From Lutimonas zeaxanthinifaciens (GTDB taxonomy: Bacteria; Bacteroidota; Bacteroidia; Flavobacteriales; Flavobacteriaceae), in contig NZ_CP129964.1 of assembly GCF_030503675.1 (NCBI RefSeq), positions 1,054,001-1,118,000 on the forward strand: a DNA stretch of 64,000 nucleotides, read 5' to 3'. The notes beneath the pieces are model-generated. The model was not told the origin of the DNA. It searched no databases and worked only from the letters and a program-made list of their open reading frames with translations. The position numbers and the translations under genes are program-made. Every line of letters begins with the position of its first letter. Positions within the stretch are counted from its first letter, which is position 1. Positions 54,273 to 62,896 of this stretch are shown one piece after another.

Positions 54273-54668
54273 ATGTCAAAACAAAACGATCATAACAACG
54301 CATTCTTATTACACCTATCTGCATTTTTCGGATATATTTTTCCATTTGGGGCCATCGTGGGACCATTAGTGATTTGGGAATTGAATAAAAGGAAAAGTGA
54401 GTTTATGGATCAGAATGGGAAAGAGGCGATCAATTTTAATCTTAGTTATTTACTCTATACTATGATTCTCGGATTGTCGATCGTCCCCTTTGTTTTAAGA
54501 ATTGCACTTGAAGATTTTCAACATCTGGATCTGTTTGGGATCGTGAGTGTTGGATCACTGATCGGAATTCTGGCGATTGTCAAATTTGTTCTGATTATAG
54601 TTGCCGCTTTAAAGGCCAATCGCGGTGAAGTTTATAAATACCCCTTAACCATTAAATTCATTAAATAA
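54273..54668 (+). CDS. DUF4870-family membrane protein
   Basis: A 131-residue protein when started at ATG 54273; the TTG at 54240 overlaps the candidate promoter and is rejected. Three membrane segments (LHLSAFFGYIFPFGAIVGP, LLYTMILGLSIVPFVLRI, GILAIVKFVLIIVAAL) and the block NGKEAINFNLSY are typical of DUF4870, small membrane proteins related to Tic20. Function unknown. It opens a plus-strand unit with PadR, PspC and GIN-domain genes. Confidence 0.82.
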   Translation: MSKQNDHNNAFLLHLSAFFGYIFPFGAIVGPLVIWELNKRKSEFMDQNGKEAINFNLSYLLYTMILGLSIVPFVLRIALEDFQHLDLFGIVSVGSLIGILAIVKFVLIIVAALKANRGEVYKYPLTIKFIK

Positions 54669-54675
54669 AAAAATT

Positions 54676-54741
54676 ATGATAACTATACTAATCTCAATCG
54701 TAATATATATTGCAAATTCGATACAGTCGATTTTGTTTTAA
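54676..54741 (+). CDS. Possible 21-residue hydrophobic micro-ORF
   Basis: ATG to TAA gives MITILISIVIYIANSIQSIL plus Phe, a single membrane-segment peptide placed 7 bp after the DUF4870 stop and 46 bp before padR. Spacing suits a small gene in the unit. No homologue can be claimed from sequence alone, and chance is a real alternative. Confidence 0.3.
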   Translation: MITILISIVIYIANSIQSILF

Positions 54742-54787
54742 GCAAATGAGTCTTAAAAATCAATAATAAAGATTAAAAGAGAAAAAC

Positions 54788-55138
54788 ATGAAGATTGAAA
54801 ACACAAAAGCACAAATGCGTAAAGGAGTTTTGGAATTCTGCATCCTTTCCATTCTTGAAAATGGAGATGCCTATACTTCCGAGATTCTGGTTCAATTGAA
54901 GGACGCAAAACTGCTTGTCGTTGAAGGTACTGTGTACCCGTTACTGACAAGACTGAAAAATGCGGGACTTTTGACCTATCGCTGGGAGGAATCAACCTCC
55001 GGACCGCCGAGAAAATACTATGGTTTAACCGAAACAGGAAAAATATTTTTATCAGGATTAAATACAACCTGGAGTGAGTTGGTTAAAGCAGTAAGCCTGA
55101 TAACAAAGAATAATAAATCAAAAAACACAGCAAAATGA
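54788..55138 (+). CDS. PadR-family transcriptional regulator
   Basis: A 116-residue winged-helix regulator. It opens with MRKGVLEFCILSIL near residues 11-24 and carries TVYPLLTRLKNAGLLTYRWE, the recognition helix and wing, then SGPPRKYYGLTETGK. It is the short PadR class. It overlaps the PspC gene by 4 bp (ATGA), and probably represses this unit in response to envelope stress or another signal, which is inference. Confidence 0.9.
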   Translation: MKIENTKAQMRKGVLEFCILSILENGDAYTSEILVQLKDAKLLVVEGTVYPLLTRLKNAGLLTYRWEESTSGPPRKYYGLTETGKIFLSGLNTTWSELVKAVSLITKNNKSKNTAK

Positions 55139-56898
55139 ACAAGACAATAAATATTAATCTAGGTGGCGTATTTTTTCACATCGATGAAATAGCTTATCAA
55201 AAACTGAAAAGTTATTTAGATGCTATTCGACGTTCTTTGAGTGATGACCCAAAAGGTAGAGACGAAATCATAACTGATATAGAATCAAGAATAGGTGAAT
55301 TATTATCAGATAAAGTTAAAGATGTAAGACAGGTGGTAAACCAACAGGATATCGACGAAGTGATCGACGTCATGGGTAAACCAGAAGATTATATGGTTGA
55401 CGATGAAATCTTCAGTGATGATTCTTATAGCAGTTATACTCGAAAAAGACCTCGTAAATTATATAGAGATGGCAGTGATCGATTTCTTGGAGGTGTATCT
55501 TCAGGAATGGCACACTATCTTAATGTTGATGTGATCTGGATCAGACTGGGTTGGTTGGTAGCAGCCTTTGGATTTGGATTTGGATTTATTGTCTATCCAT
55601 TGTTATGGATCCTTCTGCCCGAAGCGAACACTACTGCAGAAAAGCTTGAAATGGAAGGAGCTGAAGTCAATATAAGCAACATTGAAAAAAAAATTCGTGA
55701 CGAGATCACAGATGCCTCCCATCGCGTAAAAAATGGAATAGATGAAGTATCTGAGAAGGTTAAAAATGCGGATTATAAGAAATATGGTGAACGTGCAAAA
55801 TCGGGGTCACAGGATCTTGTAGACACCCTGGGTAAGATTTTCGTTACACTATTTATGATCATCGGAAAGTTCATTGGAGTATTATTGATCATCGTAGCCG
55901 TTAGTACCATATTAGCATTGCTTATTGGATTATTTACATTAGGATCGCTTGATTTTATTCATGAAGACTGGATATTTCAGAATTCCATGATCTACAATAA
56001 TTCAGGCTTACCGGTCTGGGTCATTAGCATACTGACATTTGTATTGGTTGGAATTCCGTTCTTTTTCCTTTTTGCTCTGGGGCTGAGAATTTTATCGAAC
56101 AATACAAAGTCAATAGGTAAAACCGCTAAACTGTCCTTATTGGGTGTATGGATCGTGGCACTTTTAGTTGCGATTTTCTTTGGAACCAGACAAGTAATGA
56201 ATTCTGCATACGACGGATCTATTACCAATACGCAGGAACTTTATTTTGACACAACGGATACGCTCGAAATCAAAATGGTAGATAATCAGCTCATTTCCAA
56301 CCGTAGTGAGTTAAAACGCCATTGGAGGTCCGAGATTATTGTGGACACAGATAATCAGGAAAAATTATATTCCAATAATATTCGATTTAATATTCTAGCA
56401 TCTGATAATGAGACGATGTACGCGAAGGTTCGTAAAGAGTCTCAGGGCAGAAGCCGAAAGGATGCACGTGACAATGCCGATCTGATTTCACATGGGTATG
56501 AACTGGATGGAGATGCCCTTCGATTTGACGGCTATTTTCTGGCAGAGTTAAATAACAGGTCAACCGAACAGAGAATCTATATTGATCTTTATCTTCCGGA
56601 GGGGCAAACCGTATATCTGGATAATTCGACCCGATCTTTTCTTTATGATGTTGACAATATTCAAGGCGTATATGACAATGATATGGCTAAGCATCATTTT
56701 CAAATGACGCGAGAAGGTTTTAATTGCCTTGATTGTTCTGATGACGAGGTAAATACATGGAGTGATGATGATTCCTTTAATATGAAGATCAATGGAGAAG
56801 GAGTTCACATCGAAATACAAGAAGAAGGCCAGGAGAAATCAGAAGTCAAAATAGATGGTTCCGGGGTCGTCGTAACCAAAGCAAAAGACAGTGTCTAA
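55135..56898 (+). CDS. PspC-domain membrane protein
   Basis: A 587-residue protein. Residues 1-90 are a helical cytoplasmic region (HIDEIAYQKLKSYLDAI with IITDIESRIGELL). Residues 106-168 are a PspC domain (KLYRDGSDRFLGGVSSGMAH, then a membrane hairpin and LLWILLPEA). Three more membrane segments lie around residues 235-350. The C-terminal 200 residues look like the beta-rich GIN-type head (DALRFDGYFLAEL, QTVYLDNSTRSFLY). It joins PspC-type membrane sensing to an extracytoplasmic head. Start overlaps padR by 4 bp. Confidence 0.88.
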   Translation: MNKTININLGGVFFHIDEIAYQKLKSYLDAIRRSLSDDPKGRDEIITDIESRIGELLSDKVKDVRQVVNQQDIDEVIDVMGKPEDYMVDDEIFSDDSYSSYTRKRPRKLYRDGSDRFLGGVSSGMAHYLNVDVIWIRLGWLVAAFGFGFGFIVYPLLWILLPEANTTAEKLEMEGAEVNISNIEKKIRDEITDASHRVKNGIDEVSEKVKNADYKKYGERAKSGSQDLVDTLGKIFVTLFMIIGKFIGVLLIIVAVSTILALLIGLFTLGSLDFIHEDWIFQNSMIYNNSGLPVWVISILTFVLVGIPFFFLFALGLRILSNNTKSIGKTAKLSLLGVWIVALLVAIFFGTRQVMNSAYDGSITNTQELYFDTTDTLEIKMVDNQLISNRSELKRHWRSEIIVDTDNQEKLYSNNIRFNILASDNETMYAKVRKESQGRSRKDARDNADLISHGYELDGDALRFDGYFLAELNNRSTEQRIYIDLYLPEGQTVYLDNSTRSFLYDVDNIQGVYDNDMAKHHFQMTREGFNCLDCSDDEVNTWSDDDSFNMKINGEGVHIEIQEEGQEKSEVKIDGSGVVVTKAKDSV

Positions 56899-56996
56899 TC
56901 AATTCGTCAACCCTCTGAATTTTTAGTTAAATTTTGTAACAATTCAGGGGGTAGCGATGTCATATAAATTATATAGTCTATCAAAAATCTGTAATT

Positions 56997-57716
56997 ATGA
57001 AAAAATTTATCAAACTAACTCTTATTCTATTGGTATTAGCAGGAACAAGTTCTTGTATGTTCGATGGAGTACGCGGAGACGGGGATGTAGTAACCAAAAA
57101 AAGAAAAATATCGGATGACTTTGTTCGTATCGAGGCCAGCAGAGGGCTGGATGTTTATATCACCAAAAGTAAAAAGGTTTCACTGGAAGTAGAAGCAGAC
57201 CAAAACCTTCATGAACTGATTGAAACAGAGGTGAGAAACGGTACACTTTATATTACTTCTTCCAGAAATATCTATTCAGCAAGTGCCAAAAAGGTACATT
57301 TATCAGCAAATAACATCAATGCCATACATGTTAACAGCGGGGCTGAAATTTATTCGGAAAACACTTTATCAGCAGAGAAACTTGAGTTACACGTCAGCAG
57401 CGGGGCAGGGACCATGCTTGATGTTAATGTTGAAGACCTTTCATGCAGCAGCTCAAGTGGAGCTGAGGTCAATCTGAGTGGAAAAGCATATAATTTTAAA
57501 GCTTCCTCATCAAGCGGTAGCAATATCAATGCCTACGATCTTAGAACGACCAATTGCAATGCAAATGCGAGTAGCGGATCTGACATTGATATCAATGTTT
57601 CCAATGTTTTTGAGGCAACTGCCACAAGTGGGGCAGGAATAAGTTATAAAGGAAATCCTGACAGAGTTTCAAAAAATAACAATTCAGGAGGAAGCATAAG
57701 CCAGGTTAGAAGCTAG
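56997..57716 (+). CDS. GIN-domain (DUF2807) lipoprotein
   Basis: A 239-residue lipoprotein with lipobox LAGTSSC at residue 20. The mature chain starts with FDGVRGDGDVVTKKRKISDDF, the usual opening of head-GIN proteins, and continues as a right-handed beta-helix-like series of Ser/Gly-rich turns (SSGAGTMLD, SSSSGAEVN, SSSSGSNIN, NASSGSDID, TSGAGISYKG). It is the last member of the DUF4870-PadR-PspC-GIN unit, 98 bp after pspC. Function unknown, probably a surface adaptor. Confidence 0.85.
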   Translation: MKKFIKLTLILLVLAGTSSCMFDGVRGDGDVVTKKRKISDDFVRIEASRGLDVYITKSKKVSLEVEADQNLHELIETEVRNGTLYITSSRNIYSASAKKVHLSANNINAIHVNSGAEIYSENTLSAEKLELHVSSGAGTMLDVNVEDLSCSSSSGAEVNLSGKAYNFKASSSSGSNINAYDLRTTNCNANASSGSDIDINVSNVFEATATSGAGISYKGNPDRVSKNNNSGGSISQVRS

Positions 57717-57751
57717 CCTGATCCGAAAAATTTTATCCTGTACCGTTTTAA

Positions 57752-58465
57752 TTAAGTAGGAGTATTCAAAATCACGTCTTTGGCGTGATTTATATATTTA
57801 CGCCCAATTGGAATTCTTTTGTCGGCAACCAAAACTGAGTTTCCTTCGAGGGCCTGAATCTTATCCAGGGCCACCGTAAAAGACCGGTGTAATCGTAAAA
57901 ACTGGCTTTTGGGTAGTTCTTCTGTAATTCCTGAAAGGGATTTATGAGCGAGATAGTCTCCTGTTTTGGTAAAGACCTTTATGTAGTCTTTAAGGCTTTC
58001 TATGAAGTAAATATCTTCAAATTTAATTTTGATCAGTTTTTTATCAACCTTGAGGAAAATAAAGGATTTTTCAGCATTTGAAGGCGTACTTTCAGCGGAC
58101 TGTTCAGTGATAAACTTTTGAGAAAGCTTGTTGATTGATTTTAAAAAACGAGTAAAAGGGATGGGTTTTACCAAATAATCAAGGACATCCAGATCAAAAC
58201 TCTCTACTGCGTATTCTCTGTATGCTGTTGTTATAATAAAGTGCGGCCGAGTGTCAAGGGTTTTGATAAAATCCAACCCATTCATTTTAGGCATATTTAT
58301 GTCGATGAAAACCGCGTCAACTTCTCCATTTTCAATGAGTTGCAAGGCATCAAGCGGATTTGTAAAACTTCCGATCAATTCAATGTTGGAAAACTCTTTT
58401 AAATGGGTTTCCACAACCTCTGCAGCAAGGGGTTCGTCGTCAATAATAATGCACTTAATCTTCAT
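57752..58465 (-). CDS. LytTR-type response regulator
   Basis: A 237-residue two-component regulator. The receiver domain has acidic residues D9 and D10 and the phosphoacceptor D55 in AVFIDINMPKMNG. A LytTR DNA-binding domain fills the C-terminal 110 residues, with IYFIESLKDYIKVFT, FLRLHRSFTVALDKI and DKRIPIGRKY. Its start overlaps the LytS-type kinase end by 11 bp, so the pair is co-translated. It probably regulates the susD/VCBS transcripts just upstream, which is inference. Confidence 0.93.
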   Translation of the reverse strand: MKIKCIIIDDEPLAAEVVETHLKEFSNIELIGSFTNPLDALQLIENGEVDAVFIDINMPKMNGLDFIKTLDTRPHFIITTAYREYAVESFDLDVLDYLVKPIPFTRFLKSINKLSQKFITEQSAESTPSNAEKSFIFLKVDKKLIKIKFEDIYFIESLKDYIKVFTKTGDYLAHKSLSGITEELPKSQFLRLHRSFTVALDKIQALEGNSVLVADKRIPIGRKYINHAKDVILNTPT

Positions 58466-59501
58466 GGAGTGGTAATTTCAAATTCACACTATATTCATTT
58501 CCCTTGGCCCTGGTCTTTAAACTATATTTCGATCCGTAAAGAAGATGAAGCCTTCTTTTCACATTTTCAATTCCTATGCCATGTTTCGGCTTTCCGTCGT
58601 TCTGAATGACGTAATTATTCGTAACGGTAAAGTAAAGAAAATTGTCTTTAACAACAAAGCTTATCAATACATTTATATCTTCCTGATTCCGGGCTCCGTG
58701 CTTAAAACAATTCTCGATAAACGGAAGAAAAAGGAGGGGAGGGACTTCAACTTCATCGATATCTCCATCAATACTAATTTCAGATTTTACCCGGTCTCCG
58801 TAACGAAGTTTTTCCAGTTCCAGATAACTGTAAAGGTAATTGATGGATTTCAATAAGCTGATTTTGGGTTCCTTGACCTCATACAATACATATTGCATGA
58901 TCTCTGACAGTTTCATCACCACATTGGCCGCATTGGGAGACTGTTTTATTACCAGGGCATATAAATTGTTCAAGGTATTGAAGAAAAAATGAGGCTGGAT
59001 CTGAGACTTTAAAAAATTCAGTTCTGTTTCCAACTGAATCCGCTGAAGGTCTTCATTCCTTTTCTTTTCATTGGCCCAGTCATAGGTAAGTTTTATAGCC
59101 GATACAAGGGCAATAACATAAATGGCTCCTATAACCAGTTCTACCACATGGATCACTGTAAATGGCTCCTGATTTCCCTGAGCTTCAGGCCATATATTTT
59201 CGGATACAAGAATATAGTTCAGTCCGGTTCGGATCAAATAGAACAATAACAAAGACGGGATGAAAAGCAATAAAAACTGCAGGTATTTCTTCTTCAGAAT
59301 GTACCTGGGGATCAAATAATAGATCGTAAAATACGTAATGACAATGTTCAACGGAAATTCGATTAAATTGGATTTCAACGAATACCAGTAATCATTGTTT
59401 ATGGAGGCAAACCTAAAAAAATTGAAAACAAAATAGATCAGCCAAAATAACAGATGATAGCGCAGTGGAATACGAAATTCCGAAAATAGTTTCCTGAACA
59501 T
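58455..59501 (-). CDS. LytS/YehU-type sensor histidine kinase
   Basis: A 348-residue kinase when started at the ATG at 59501; a GTG at 59516 would add five residues that overlap the VCBS gene. Four membrane segments (about residues 15-35, 50-65, 75-95, 115-140) come first. The His_kinase domain has the phospho-histidine H171 in QIQPHFFFNTLNNL. The ATPase domain shows LPFIENCFKHGAR (N box) and GIGIENVKRRLHLLYG. It has no extracellular sensor domain, so the signal is probably read within the membrane. Confidence 0.92.
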   Translation of the reverse strand: MFRKLFSEFRIPLRYHLLFWLIYFVFNFFRFASINNDYWYSLKSNLIEFPLNIVITYFTIYYLIPRYILKKKYLQFLLLFIPSLLLFYLIRTGLNYILVSENIWPEAQGNQEPFTVIHVVELVIGAIYVIALVSAIKLTYDWANEKKRNEDLQRIQLETELNFLKSQIQPHFFFNTLNNLYALVIKQSPNAANVVMKLSEIMQYVLYEVKEPKISLLKSINYLYSYLELEKLRYGDRVKSEISIDGDIDEVEVPPLLFLPFIENCFKHGARNQEDINVLISFVVKDNFLYFTVTNNYVIQNDGKPKHGIGIENVKRRLHLLYGSKYSLKTRAKGNEYSVNLKLPLHED

Positions 59502-59505
59502 ATGT

Positions 59506-62500
59506 TTATGAACCACTCATGACTTCAATGAATTGTATATAATCATCATTCTTTGCGGCAAGGATATATTTTTTGTCCCTGATATTGATCATGGACATAT
59601 CTTTGGTATCTCCTGGAATATACAAGCCACTTTCTGAGGGCTGAATCGCTGTGAATTCTCCTTTACCGTTTCCGGCAAGAAACAAACCAACACCGGCATC
59701 ATTTCTCGGGGTTTCCACTTCAGACGCGTACAAATTTCCCGCTATTACCAGGTCAAGATGGTCATCGTTATTAAAATCAGAAACCAGGATCTGGTTAATA
59801 CTTGAAATCTGAGCCAGATTAGGCAAAGCATGAATTACAAATTCTCCATCTTTATTTTCCATATAAACACTTGCGAATGACCTTACCTGATAATGCAATG
59901 AATTCTCAAGTGATTTTTTGGTATAGACATCTTCCAGAGTAGCTACGGCAAAGGCATCATAATCTTTAAATTTCTTTTTGATCGCCGGGATCTGCTCTGA
60001 GGAACACTGTCTTCCGCGAACAGGGAATTTTTCACCTTCATCATAGTAGCTCAAAACAATGTCATTTGACTTGTTTTTATCAAAATCATTCAGATAAATA
60101 TCAAAAGTTTCTTCCTGATTCGCTTTGTACTTATAATTCAGTCCAAGGTTCCCGACAATAAAGTCAAGATCGCCGTCATTATCAAAATCTCCCTCTGTTA
60201 TACTGAACCACCAACCCGTTGCATCCTGCAGGTTCAATTTCTGGCTAATGTTTTCAAAGCTTCCACGGTTATTTCTAAATACCGTGATCGGCATCCATTC
60301 CCCAACTACAATAAGATCTGTCCAGCCATCATTGTCATAATCGGTCCAGCTGGCATCTGTCACCATGCCAATATCGACAAGGCCCGGTGCAATTTTTTCG
60401 GTTGCATTGATAAATTTTGGATGCCCTTTAGTACTCACATTCTCAAGGATATAACTACTGGTTGGCATTGGATAATTTTTAGGCAGAACCCTTCCCCCGA
60501 CAAAGAGGTCAAGATCCCCATCTTTATCGTAATCAAAAGCTTCAACGCGCGAACCGCTTATGATCATCTGAGGAAGTGAGGTTGTTGATTTTGATAAATT
60601 ACCTTCTCCGTCATTCAGATAGAGCCGGTCCTGTAATAATTCTGAATCATAATCGAATTCAGCACCACCACTTACCACATAAAGATCGTTGAAGCCGTCT
60701 CCATCCGCATCAAAAATCAGACTGCCCAGATCTTCACGGTCACTGTCGTTATCCACATCCGGAAAATGCTGACGTTCAAACCCATTGGCAGTCTGGTAAT
60801 AAACCGCGGTCTGGTTATTGTGTGCACCTCCTATAACAAAGTCGTCCAAACCATCTCCGTTGAGATCTCCCACACTCGATCCGGGCCCAAAATTTGACAT
60901 TTTATGAGGAAGAAGCACCTGATCCTTAAAATCATCATATACATTTTCAGAGTGCTTGTGATTTGATACAATAGAAGCATCAGTTTCGGTTTTAAACAGA
61001 GGATCATTTGAATCGGTCACCGGTTTTGTATCGTGGTTCGCATTTTCATAGCTAACGGTTAGAAATTGATTTATTTCAACATCTTTGAGAATCTGCATTT
61101 TACCGTCGGGCCAGGTGATCTGTATTTCATCAACAATTTGAGCATCTGCCAAGCCATAATGCAATTGAGGTGCCACAGAGGACTGAAACCCTCTTGTAAG
61201 AGTCATTTCCTGAAACTGGTTCACGCCATTAGAGCTCAACAGAGCTTTTACACCGAGTCCGTTGACATTTTTTTCAGGACCTTTGAAATTCAGGGTTAAA
61301 AAGTTATTTGTCTGTGAACTTGAATTTGCAAATATGGCGGCCTTGTCATCGATATTGTTGATGACGATTTCAAGATCTCCATCATTATCCAAATCTGCAT
61401 ATACGCATCCGTTTGACCAGCCCGGGAATTCAATTCCCCAAGCCTCATTCACTTTTTCAAAAGTCAGATCCTTATTATTTCGGAAAACAAAATTGTCGAT
61501 TTTTTCAGATGGGATGGCTAAGGATTTCTCCAGGTACTGATCTTTGGTAATACGTTCTTTTTTAAGCTTGTTGAAATAGTCTTTGTTGTTAATCTCTCTG
61601 CGGGTTCCATTGGAAATAAATATGTCTTTCCAGCCATCATTATCCAAATCCGCAAAAAGAGGCCCCCAACTCCAATCCGTAGTTGCCAAACCGGCAATTC
61701 TCGCTACGTTACTATAGGCTGGGAGGGAATCGTGGACATTCCCGTTATTCATTTGTAATTGATTCTGCATATACTGGTAGTGAAATCCTGCATTCACTGT
61801 GCCCCAGAACAAATCCGGGTTCATTCCTGCCATATTTGCTTTAGACCTTCGGTTGTCACCTGGTGTCATATCCATTTGAATGATGTCAAGAAGCTGATCA
61901 TTGTTAAAATCAGCTATATCAACACCCATTCCGTAGAGCGCGGTTTGTTTGGTCAATTCCTTGGAATGTTCGCTAAAGGTACCGTCGCCATCATTGATCA
62001 GAAGAAAATCAGGCACATTAAAGTCATTTGATATATAAAGATCAGGCCAGCCGTCATTATTGATGTCACCAACAGTTGCACTGTTTGTCAGGCCAAATGA
62101 TCGAATTTCAGCCTCCCTTGTAACATCAGTAAAAGTATCACCATCGTTTCTGAATAATTTATCCGTTTCAATATCCTTTGGATTAGCCATTTTAAAGGTA
62201 TAAAAATTATTTGGGGCATTGAAATTAGTAGGAGGGTAGTTGGCTACATACAGATCCAGATCGCCGTCAAGATCGTAATCAAAGAAAGTAGATTGAATCG
62301 TATTGCCAATATCGGCAATACCATAGGCTTCGGCTTTTTCAGTAAAGGTATTATCTCCGTTGTTTATATATAACAAATTGGCCTTTGGATCAAATTTTCC
62401 GGCAACGGAACAATAAATATCCAGGAATCCATCGTTATTGACGTCGGCCATTGTAACACCCGTGAACCATCTGTTATCACCCGTAACACCTGCCGATTCT

Positions 62501-62811
62501 GAGATATCTTCAAACTGAAGGTTACCTTTATTCAAATAGAGTTTATTCTCTACCATATTACCGGTAAAATAAAGATCGATCAAGCCATCATTATTTATAT
62601 CGCCGGCAGAAACTCCGCCACCCATATACATATAGGCATAAGCCATATAATTCAAACTGTCATTTTCGATCAGGTCATTTGAAAAATCAATGTTGCTAAC
62701 CGATGCATCGAGTTGCCTGAACATCTTATCAGTATTTGACAAATCGGATTTAGAGCATGATATTAAAAAGGTAATGGTTAGAAGAAAAACAAAAATATTT
62801 TTCATAAACAT
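59506..62811 (-). CDS. VCBS/FG-GAP repeat ASPIC/UnbV-domain lipoprotein
   Basis: An 1101-residue lipoprotein (signal ending FLISCSK). It is built of many FG-GAP/VCBS beta-propeller repeats with the calcium-loop form DxNxDGxxD, such as DINNDGLIDLYF, DVNNDGFLDIYC and DYDLDGDLDLYV, and later DYDKDGDLDLFV. A central ASPIC/UnbV domain is at about residues 520-610 (GLGVKALLSS, LTRGFQSSVAPQLHYGLAD, ITWPDGKMQIL). Such proteins are usually encoded beside SusCD pairs in this phylum and are thought to act at the surface in glycan use. It precedes the LytS kinase; a palindrome lies just upstream. Confidence 0.9.
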   Translation of the reverse strand: MFMKNIFVFLLTITFLISCSKSDLSNTDKMFRQLDASVSNIDFSNDLIENDSLNYMAYAYMYMGGGVSAGDINNDGLIDLYFTGNMVENKLYLNKGNLQFEDISESAGVTGDNRWFTGVTMADVNNDGFLDIYCSVAGKFDPKANLLYINNGDNTFTEKAEAYGIADIGNTIQSTFFDYDLDGDLDLYVANYPPTNFNAPNNFYTFKMANPKDIETDKLFRNDGDTFTDVTREAEIRSFGLTNSATVGDINNDGWPDLYISNDFNVPDFLLINDGDGTFSEHSKELTKQTALYGMGVDIADFNNDQLLDIIQMDMTPGDNRRSKANMAGMNPDLFWGTVNAGFHYQYMQNQLQMNNGNVHDSLPAYSNVARIAGLATTDWSWGPLFADLDNDGWKDIFISNGTRREINNKDYFNKLKKERITKDQYLEKSLAIPSEKIDNFVFRNNKDLTFEKVNEAWGIEFPGWSNGCVYADLDNDGDLEIVINNIDDKAAIFANSSSQTNNFLTLNFKGPEKNVNGLGVKALLSSNGVNQFQEMTLTRGFQSSVAPQLHYGLADAQIVDEIQITWPDGKMQILKDVEINQFLTVSYENANHDTKPVTDSNDPLFKTETDASIVSNHKHSENVYDDFKDQVLLPHKMSNFGPGSSVGDLNGDGLDDFVIGGAHNNQTAVYYQTANGFERQHFPDVDNDSDREDLGSLIFDADGDGFNDLYVVSGGAEFDYDSELLQDRLYLNDGEGNLSKSTTSLPQMIISGSRVEAFDYDKDGDLDLFVGGRVLPKNYPMPTSSYILENVSTKGHPKFINATEKIAPGLVDIGMVTDASWTDYDNDGWTDLIVVGEWMPITVFRNNRGSFENISQKLNLQDATGWWFSITEGDFDNDGDLDFIVGNLGLNYKYKANQEETFDIYLNDFDKNKSNDIVLSYYDEGEKFPVRGRQCSSEQIPAIKKKFKDYDAFAVATLEDVYTKKSLENSLHYQVRSFASVYMENKDGEFVIHALPNLAQISSINQILVSDFNNDDHLDLVIAGNLYASEVETPRNDAGVGLFLAGNGKGEFTAIQPSESGLYIPGDTKDMSMINIRDKKYILAAKNDDYIQFIEVMSGS

Positions 62812-62821
62812 GGTAGATTTC

Positions 62822-62836
62822 TTTTAGGGCCTAAAA
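62822..62836. promoter_or_regulatory. 15-bp palindrome upstream of the VCBS gene
   Basis: TTTTAGG, one G, then CCTAAAA gives perfect 7-bp arms at 62822-62828 and 62830-62836. It lies 11 bp before the VCBS start and just after the susD terminator, where an operator for the downstream genes could sit. Confidence 0.4.
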
Positions 62837-62870
62837 ATACAAAAACAGAGCATTTTTCAATGCTCTGTTT
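62837..62870 (-). terminator. Terminator after susD
   Basis: A 12-bp stem AAACAGAGCATT/AATGCTCTGTTT (62843-62854 with 62859-62870) with a 4-nt loop; on the minus strand it is followed by T-rich sequence. It lies 26 bp past the susD stop, between susD and the VCBS gene. Confidence 0.8.
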
Positions 62871-62896
62871 TCGAAAATAAAGATAAAATATCTTTA

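Noticed and set aside
57771-57795. Hairpin-like AATCACG...CGTGATT near the end of the LytTR gene
   Set aside because: It is inside the coding sequence of the regulator and has no T tract in the right direction, so it is not a terminator.
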